A model generated the notes under the pieces. It did not search any database, was not told where the DNA came from, and worked only from the letters and a program-made list of their open reading frames with translations. DNA of 9,754 bases from an uncultured bacterium (GTDB taxonomy: Bacteria; Bacteroidota; Bacteroidia; Sphingobacteriales; Sphingobacteriaceae): positions 1-9,754 of the forward strand of contig CAJBVG010000303.1 in assembly GCA_903958995.1 (NCBI GenBank). The letters run 5' to 3'. This document shows positions 5,923 to 9,754 of the stretch, one piece after another. Every line of letters begins with the position of its first letter. The first letter of the stretch is position 1. A program made the position numbers and the translations under genes.

Positions 5923-6459
5923 TTACTTGGTTTTCAAGTGGCTAATGAATACTTGCCACATTACAATGCCTGCCGTTACCGAAACATTGAAGGAATGCTT
6001 AGTTCCAAATTGTGGGATTTCTATGCAATAGTTCGATTGATTGATCACTTCTTGTTGAACACCATCTACTTCATTACCGAATATGATAGCATAAGGTTGA
6101 TGATAGGAGAATTCGAAGTCTTCTAGCGTGTGGCTATTTTCAGTTTGTTCGATGGATATAATTTGGTAGCCATTTTCTTTGAGTTTCTGAACGGCTTCTA
6201 GTGTGCTTTCTTCATATTCCCATACTACTGAAGCTGTTGCGCCCAATGCCGATTTTTCTATATCGCGATGTGGTGGACGAGCAGTGATTCCGCATAAGAT
6301 GATTTTTTCTACAGCAAATGCATCAGAAGTTCTAAACACAGATCCTACATTATGCATGCTTCTGATATTATCTAGGATGATAACGACTTTGGTTTTTTCT
6401 GCAGATTTGAATTCTTCTGTACTGAGTCGATTTAACTCATCCATTGATAATTTTTTCAT
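5923..6459 (-). CDS. SpoU/TrmH-family RNA 2'-O-ribose methyltransferase
   Basis: The 178-residue protein is a stand-alone SPOUT methyltransferase catalytic domain. Motif 1 is LDNIRSMHNVGSVFRTSDAF (29-48, with the RNA-binding/catalytic N37 and R43), motif 2 is IIFGNEVDGV (125-134), and motif 3 is IEIPQFGTKHSFNVSVTAG (146-164, with S156 and N158). It would methylate a ribose 2'-OH in tRNA or rRNA using S-adenosylmethionine bound in a C-terminal knot. There is no N-terminal L30e-like substrate domain as in RlmB, and the target (for example tRNA G18) cannot be fixed from sequence. Motif 3 has Phe where Leu is usual (SLNVS), a mild change. I start at the ATG at 6459; the TTG six bases upstream lies in the promoter element. 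The gene is divergent from mutS and lies upstream of ffs on the same strand. Confidence 0.92.
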   Translation of the reverse strand: MKKLSMDELNRLSTEEFKSAEKTKVVIILDNIRSMHNVGSVFRTSDAFAVEKIILCGITARPPHRDIEKSALGATASVVWEYEESTLEAVQKLKENGYQIISIEQTENSHTLEDFEFSYHQPYAIIFGNEVDGVQQEVINQSNYCIEIPQFGTKHSFNVSVTAGIVMWQVFISHLKTK

Positions 6460-6462
6460 GCT

Positions 6463-6470
6463 CAAAACTA
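6463..6470 (-). promoter_or_regulatory. Putative -7 element of the SpoU methyltransferase gene
   Basis: The minus strand reads TAGTTTTG, an exact match to TAnnTTTG. It ends three bases before the ATG, the same spacing as at gmhB, which predicts a leaderless or nearly leaderless mRNA. No -33 TTG box is clear. Confidence 0.6.
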
Positions 6471-6476
6471 ATTAAA

Positions 6477-6511
6477 TTTCTCCTATCTATTATCTCATAT
6501 CTCACTTCTAT
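6477..6511. repeat. Heptad array (TATCTNN type) between divergent trmH and mutS
   Basis: Five consecutive 7-base units read TTTCTCC, TATCTAT, TATCTCA, TATCTCA, CTTCTAT. Bases 6493-6513 match the right arm of the gmhB/tal repeat (5026-5046) at 19 of 21 positions, which suggests a shared repeat family. The array lies in the shared upstream region of two divergent genes, just outside both -7 elements. Confidence 0.8.
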
Positions 6512-6515
6512 TAGT

Positions 6516-6523
6516 TATTTTAG
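6516..6523 (+). promoter_or_regulatory. Putative -7 element of mutS
   Basis: TATTTTAG is a 7-of-8 match to TAnnTTTG and is followed by C. It predicts a start near 6528 and a leader of about 12 nt before the GTG. There is no Shine-Dalgarno sequence. Confidence 0.45.
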
Positions 6524-6540
6524 CCATTTAAATACAATCG

Positions 6541-9168
6541 GTGGCAAAGACAACAGAAGTTAAGGAAACCCCTTTAATGAAGCAATACAACGAGATAAAA
6601 GCAAAATATCCCGGTGCTTTATTATTGTTTCGTGTAGGCGATTTTTATGAAACGTTCGGAGAAGATGCCATCACGGCATCCGAAATATTGGGTATAGTAC
6701 TAACGAAACGTGCCAATGGTTCTGCATCGCATATCGAATTAGCAGGCTTCCCTCATCACTCATTAGATTCGTATTTGCCGAAGCTTGTTCGTGCAGGGCA
6801 ACGTGTTGCTATTTGCGATCAACTCGAAGATCCTAAAACCACCAAGACCATTGTAAAACGTGGGGTTACCGAAATGGTTACTCCAGGTATTTCTTATAAC
6901 GATAACATCCTTCAACATAAATCCAATAACTATTTAGCCGCAATTCATTATGCCGATAAGGATGAATTGGGTGTAGCCTTATTGGATATTTCTACAGGAG
7001 AATTTTTAGTTGCGGAAGGAAATGCTGCTTACATCGACAAAATATTTCAAAGCTTTAAACCTTCGGAAGTATTGTGTACTCGTGGTAGAGCGAAACAATT
7101 CTCCACGCAGTTCGCCGAACAATACTATCATTATGCTTTAGAAGATTGGGTTTTTGGCTACGACTATACTTACGAGACACTTACCAAACATTTTTCTACC
7201 TTAAGTTTAAAAGGGTTTGGAATTGAGAATTTAAAGAATGCCATTATTGCTGCAGGTGCTTGTTTACATTACGTTTACGACACTCAGCATCATCACATAC
7301 AACACATCACTTCCATTGCTCGCATTGAAGAAGAGCAATACATGTGGCTCGATAAATTCACCTTAAGAAATTTAGAGTTGGTGTATTCTCCGCATGAGCA
7401 AGCCACAACTTTATTTGATGTGTTAGACTATACACATTCGCCAATGGGTGCTCGACTTTTACGCAAATGGATTTTACTTCCTTTAAAAGAGAAAGCGCTT
7501 ATTGTAGAACGTCAACATTTACTCAAAGTTCTTATAGAACAAAAGGAATACTTTTATGAACTGGAAGAGCAACTTAAAAACATTGGCGATTTAGAGCGAA
7601 TGATTTCTAAAGTGGCGCTTCAAAAAGTAAATCCTCGAGAACTTGTTCAATTATCAAGAGCATTAAAAGCGATTGAGAAGATTAAGGAAATGAGTATGCT
7701 GATTGATGATGAAGCTATACGTGCTTCGGTTGATCGCATCAATCCTTGTATTTCTTTGATTGAAAAAATCGACAAAACCATTCAAGAAGACCCTCCAGTT
7801 TTGGTGCATAAAGGAAATGTTATTGCATCTGGAATAAATGAAGAGTTAGACTCTCTGCGTAAAATTGCTTTCCACGGAAAAGATTATTTACTCGATATAC
7901 AAAAAAGAGAAAGCGAACGCACTGGTATTTCTTCATTAAAAGTATCGTTCAATAATGTATTTGGATATTATTTAGAAGTTACGCACGTACATAAAGATAA
8001 AGTGCCAACCGACTGGATTCGCAAGCAAACATTAGTGAATGCAGAGCGATACATCACTCCAGAATTAAAAGAATACGAAGAGAAAATTTTAGGTGCGGAA
8101 GAAAAAATTGCGGTTATTGAAAGTAGATTATATCACGATTTAGTAATCAGCATCAGTGAGTATATTCGTCCGATTCAAGTAAACGCATTCGTGATTGCAC
8201 AATTAGATGTGTTGTCTTCTTTTGCTTTTGTTTCTTCTCGAAATGATTATGTGAAGCCAGAGATTTCTGATGAAACGATTTTAGATATTCGTTCGGGCCG
8301 ACATCCAATTATTGAACAACGATTAGCATTAGGAGAAACCTTTATACCGAATGATGTGTATCTCGACCAAGTTGAGCAACAGATTATCATCATTACTGGT
8401 CCGAATATGTCGGGTAAATCAGCGATACTCAGACAAACTGCATTAATCGTTATTATGGCACAAATGGGATGCTATGTCCCTGCGAAATCAGCGGTAATTG
8501 GATTGGTCGATAAGTTGTTTACACGTGTAGGCGCAAGCGACAATCAATCAACTGGTGAATCTACCTTTATGGTGGAAATGAATGAGACCGCAAGTATTTT
8601 AAATAATCTATCGGATAGAAGTTTAGTGTTACTTGATGAAATTGGTAGAGGAACGAGTACATACGATGGTATTTCAATTGCTTGGGCAATTGCCGAATTT
8701 ATACACGACCATGCAAAAACAAAAGCACGAACTTTATTCGCAACGCATTACCATGAACTAAATGAGATGGCAACACAAATGCCTCGCATTAAAAACTATA
8801 ATGTTTCCATTAAAGAAATGGATAACAAGATTATCTTTTTAAGAAAATTAGTACCCGGTGGTAGTGAACATAGTTTTGGTATTCATGTTGCTAAAATGGC
8901 TGGAATGCCTAATTTCATTATCAAACGAGGCAATGAGATTCTACTTCAATTAGAGAAACAACGCTCAGAAGAACCGAGTGGAAAAGGATTACATGGAAAG
9001 CGCAAGGGTAAAGTAAATACGAGTGAATTTCAATTAAACATGTTCAGTTTAGATGATCCTATTTTAATTAAAATTCGTGATGGCTTAAAAGACTTAAATG
9101 TTAATGAACTTACTCCAGTAGAAGCCTTAATGAAGCTTGATGAAATACAACGTTTGTTAAAATCGTAA
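6541..9168 (+). CDS. mutS: DNA mismatch repair protein MutS
   Basis: MutS recognises mismatches and small loops as a clamp-forming ATPase and recruits MutL. The 875-residue product shows the mismatch-reading motif GDFYETFG (33-40, with the F-Y-E wedge at 35-37), connector and lever domains, Walker A GPNMSGKSA (620-628, K626), the ABC-like signature STGESTF (670-676), Walker B VLLDEIGRGTSTYDG (D699, E700) and FATHYHEL. Near the C-terminus QLNMF (831-835) fits a beta-clamp-binding motif, followed by the small helical tail (LTPVEALMKLDEI). The GTG at 6541 is the only sensible start: an in-frame stop lies at 6529-6531, and the family's ETPLMKQY follows at the normal distance. Its TAA is immediately followed, in the same frame, by the ATG of the next gene, so the two are certainly co-transcribed. 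Confidence 0.98.
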   Translation: MAKTTEVKETPLMKQYNEIKAKYPGALLLFRVGDFYETFGEDAITASEILGIVLTKRANGSASHIELAGFPHHSLDSYLPKLVRAGQRVAICDQLEDPKTTKTIVKRGVTEMVTPGISYNDNILQHKSNNYLAAIHYADKDELGVALLDISTGEFLVAEGNAAYIDKIFQSFKPSEVLCTRGRAKQFSTQFAEQYYHYALEDWVFGYDYTYETLTKHFSTLSLKGFGIENLKNAIIAAGACLHYVYDTQHHHIQHITSIARIEEEQYMWLDKFTLRNLELVYSPHEQATTLFDVLDYTHSPMGARLLRKWILLPLKEKALIVERQHLLKVLIEQKEYFYELEEQLKNIGDLERMISKVALQKVNPRELVQLSRALKAIEKIKEMSMLIDDEAIRASVDRINPCISLIEKIDKTIQEDPPVLVHKGNVIASGINEELDSLRKIAFHGKDYLLDIQKRESERTGISSLKVSFNNVFGYYLEVTHVHKDKVPTDWIRKQTLVNAERYITPELKEYEEKILGAEEKIAVIESRLYHDLVISISEYIRPIQVNAFVIAQLDVLSSFAFVSSRNDYVKPEISDETILDIRSGRHPIIEQRLALGETFIPNDVYLDQVEQQIIIITGPNMSGKSAILRQTALIVIMAQMGCYVPAKSAVIGLVDKLFTRVGASDNQSTGESTFMVEMNETASILNNLSDRSLVLLDEIGRGTSTYDGISIAWAIAEFIHDHAKTKARTLFATHYHELNEMATQMPRIKNYNVSIKEMDNKIIFLRKLVPGGSEHSFGIHVAKMAGMPNFIIKRGNEILLQLEKQRSEEPSGKGLHGKRKGKVNTSEFQLNMFSLDDPILIKIRDGLKDLNVNELTPVEALMKLDEIQRLLKS

Positions 9169-9754
9169 ATGAAAACCTTTCGAAAATCTTTGCTTTCTTT
9201 TCTTTCATCATTCGATGAATGGGAATTAGTAGAAAGTAAACCCTTTCCTAGTGATTTCGATTTTTATTTTTCGCCCCAACATAAAATTTATATTCACCTC
9301 GTTGAATGCGATAAACGTTTGAATAAAATCAGTCCAACATTTTTTCAGGAAAGTAGTTTGTTTGCTTTTAAACAGAATATTAAACTCTTACACATACGAG
9401 AAGAACAATGGCTGGAGAAGCCTGAATTTATTAAGAGTCGCTTAGAATCCATTTTCGAAACCAATACTAAAATACATGCTCGTCAGTGTAAAATTCGAAG
9501 AATTGAAAAGCTAGAATACGACGAGTTTATGAATAAACATCACATGTTACTAACGGCTAAAACCAAGTTCAAATTCGGCTTGTTTAAGGGTGAGGTTTTG
9601 TTAGCAGTGATGGGAATTAGTGGAGGCCGATGGATGACTAAAGAAACGGACTTGAGAAAGTCGTTTGAAATAATTCGCTTTGCGAGTGTAAGCAATATCA
9701 CAGTAGTAGGAGGTTTCTCGAAATTATTAAAACACATCGAGAACGAATTGAATG
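9169..9754 (+). CDS. Putative Vsr-like / phage homing-endonuclease-like protein, right-truncated by the window
   Basis: The frame opens at the ATG directly after the mutS stop and stays open for 195 codons to the window end, so the C-terminus is missing. The N-terminal half (about 29-112) has a beta-strand pair DFDFYFSPQHKIYIHLVE, then LLHIREEQW (73-81), FIKSRLESIF (87-96) and KIHARQCKIRRI (101-112). This order resembles Vsr/PD-(D/E)XK-like nuclease domains of phage homing-type endonucleases. The C-terminal half (about 113 on) resembles the domain that follows it there: HMLLTAKTKFKFGLF (125-139), AVMGISGGRWM (146-156), FEIIRFAS (166-173), VVGGFSKLLKH (179-189). D31 is a possible catalytic Asp, but the second acidic position is unclear, with H43 or E46 in the expected strand, so activity may be altered or lost. 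The family match is from memory of motif patterns and is not a search result. Its position suggests a mismatch-repair role. Confidence 0.6.
   Translation, partial: MKTFRKSLLSFLSSFDEWELVESKPFPSDFDFYFSPQHKIYIHLVECDKRLNKISPTFFQESSLFAFKQNIKLLHIREEQWLEKPEFIKSRLESIFETNTKIHARQCKIRRIEKLEYDEFMNKHHMLLTAKTKFKFGLFKGEVLLAVMGISGGRWMTKETDLRKSFEIIRFASVSNITVVGGFSKLLKHIENELN

Noticed and set aside
6460..6465. TTG start for the SpoU methyltransferase gene
   Set aside because: It lies inside the TAGTTTTG promoter element; the ATG at 6459 is the better start.
8398..8424. Degenerate MutS Walker A (GPNMSGKSA rather than GKST)
   Set aside because: The lysine and serine that matter are kept, and from memory this GKSA form is usual in Bacteroidota MutS, so it is not a defect.
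9540..9737. 65-codon minus-strand frame MCFNNFEK...
   Set aside because: It is antisense to the Vsr-like plus-strand frame, which has clear family motifs; the minus frame has none.

Overview
The window looks like a Bacteroidota chromosome, from the Flavobacteriia/Chitinophagia/Sphingobacteriia side of the phylum. The DNA is AT-rich. The first gene ends in a type IX secretion (T9SS) C-terminal sorting domain. Several genes are preceded by the Bacteroidota -7 element TAnnTTTG, and Shine-Dalgarno sequences are essentially absent. No transposase, integrase, phage structural gene or CRISPR array is visible. The content is mostly housekeeping. All but about 400 bases is coding or stable RNA, and no gene-free stretch exceeds 120 bases.

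Layout: (1) 1-1683 (+): 3' part of a large secreted T9SS protein, with beta-helix, two CARDB/Ig-like domains and a sorting domain. (2) 4466 down to 1745 (-): a three-gene operon of polyprenol-phosphate-mannose synthase-like glycosyltransferase, ruvB and queG, with 16 and 12 bp gaps. (3) 4517-5005 (+): gmhB-type phosphatase, divergent from that operon. (4) 6459 down to 5048 (-): SpoU/TrmH RNA methyltransferase, then the 4.5S SRP RNA gene (ffs), then a transaldolase. (5) 6541-9754 (+): mutS. Directly after its stop codon comes an unannotated, right-truncated reading frame that resembles the Vsr-like/phage homing-endonuclease superfamily.

Two things stand out. First, four of the five junctions between genes that are not closely packed in an operon carry degenerate tandem repeats with a strict 7-bp period (ACYCAYT, TCTCANN, AAATTCT and TATCTNN types). 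At two convergent junctions these form long inverted repeats, and they supply the stop codons of queG, gmhB and tal. Second, the frame after mutS starts at the base after the mutS TAA, in the same frame. It resembles a Vsr-type nuclease fold joined to a C-terminal domain otherwise familiar from phage homing-type endonucleases. A Vsr-like protein coupled to MutS suggests an accessory mismatch-repair factor.

Functional links: ruvB, mutS and the downstream frame concern DNA recombination and repair. queG and the SpoU enzyme concern RNA modification. The glycosyltransferase and gmhB, divergently transcribed from a 50-bp gap, both concern envelope or glycoprotein sugars. The transaldolase supplies the sedoheptulose-7-phosphate from which heptose precursors are made.
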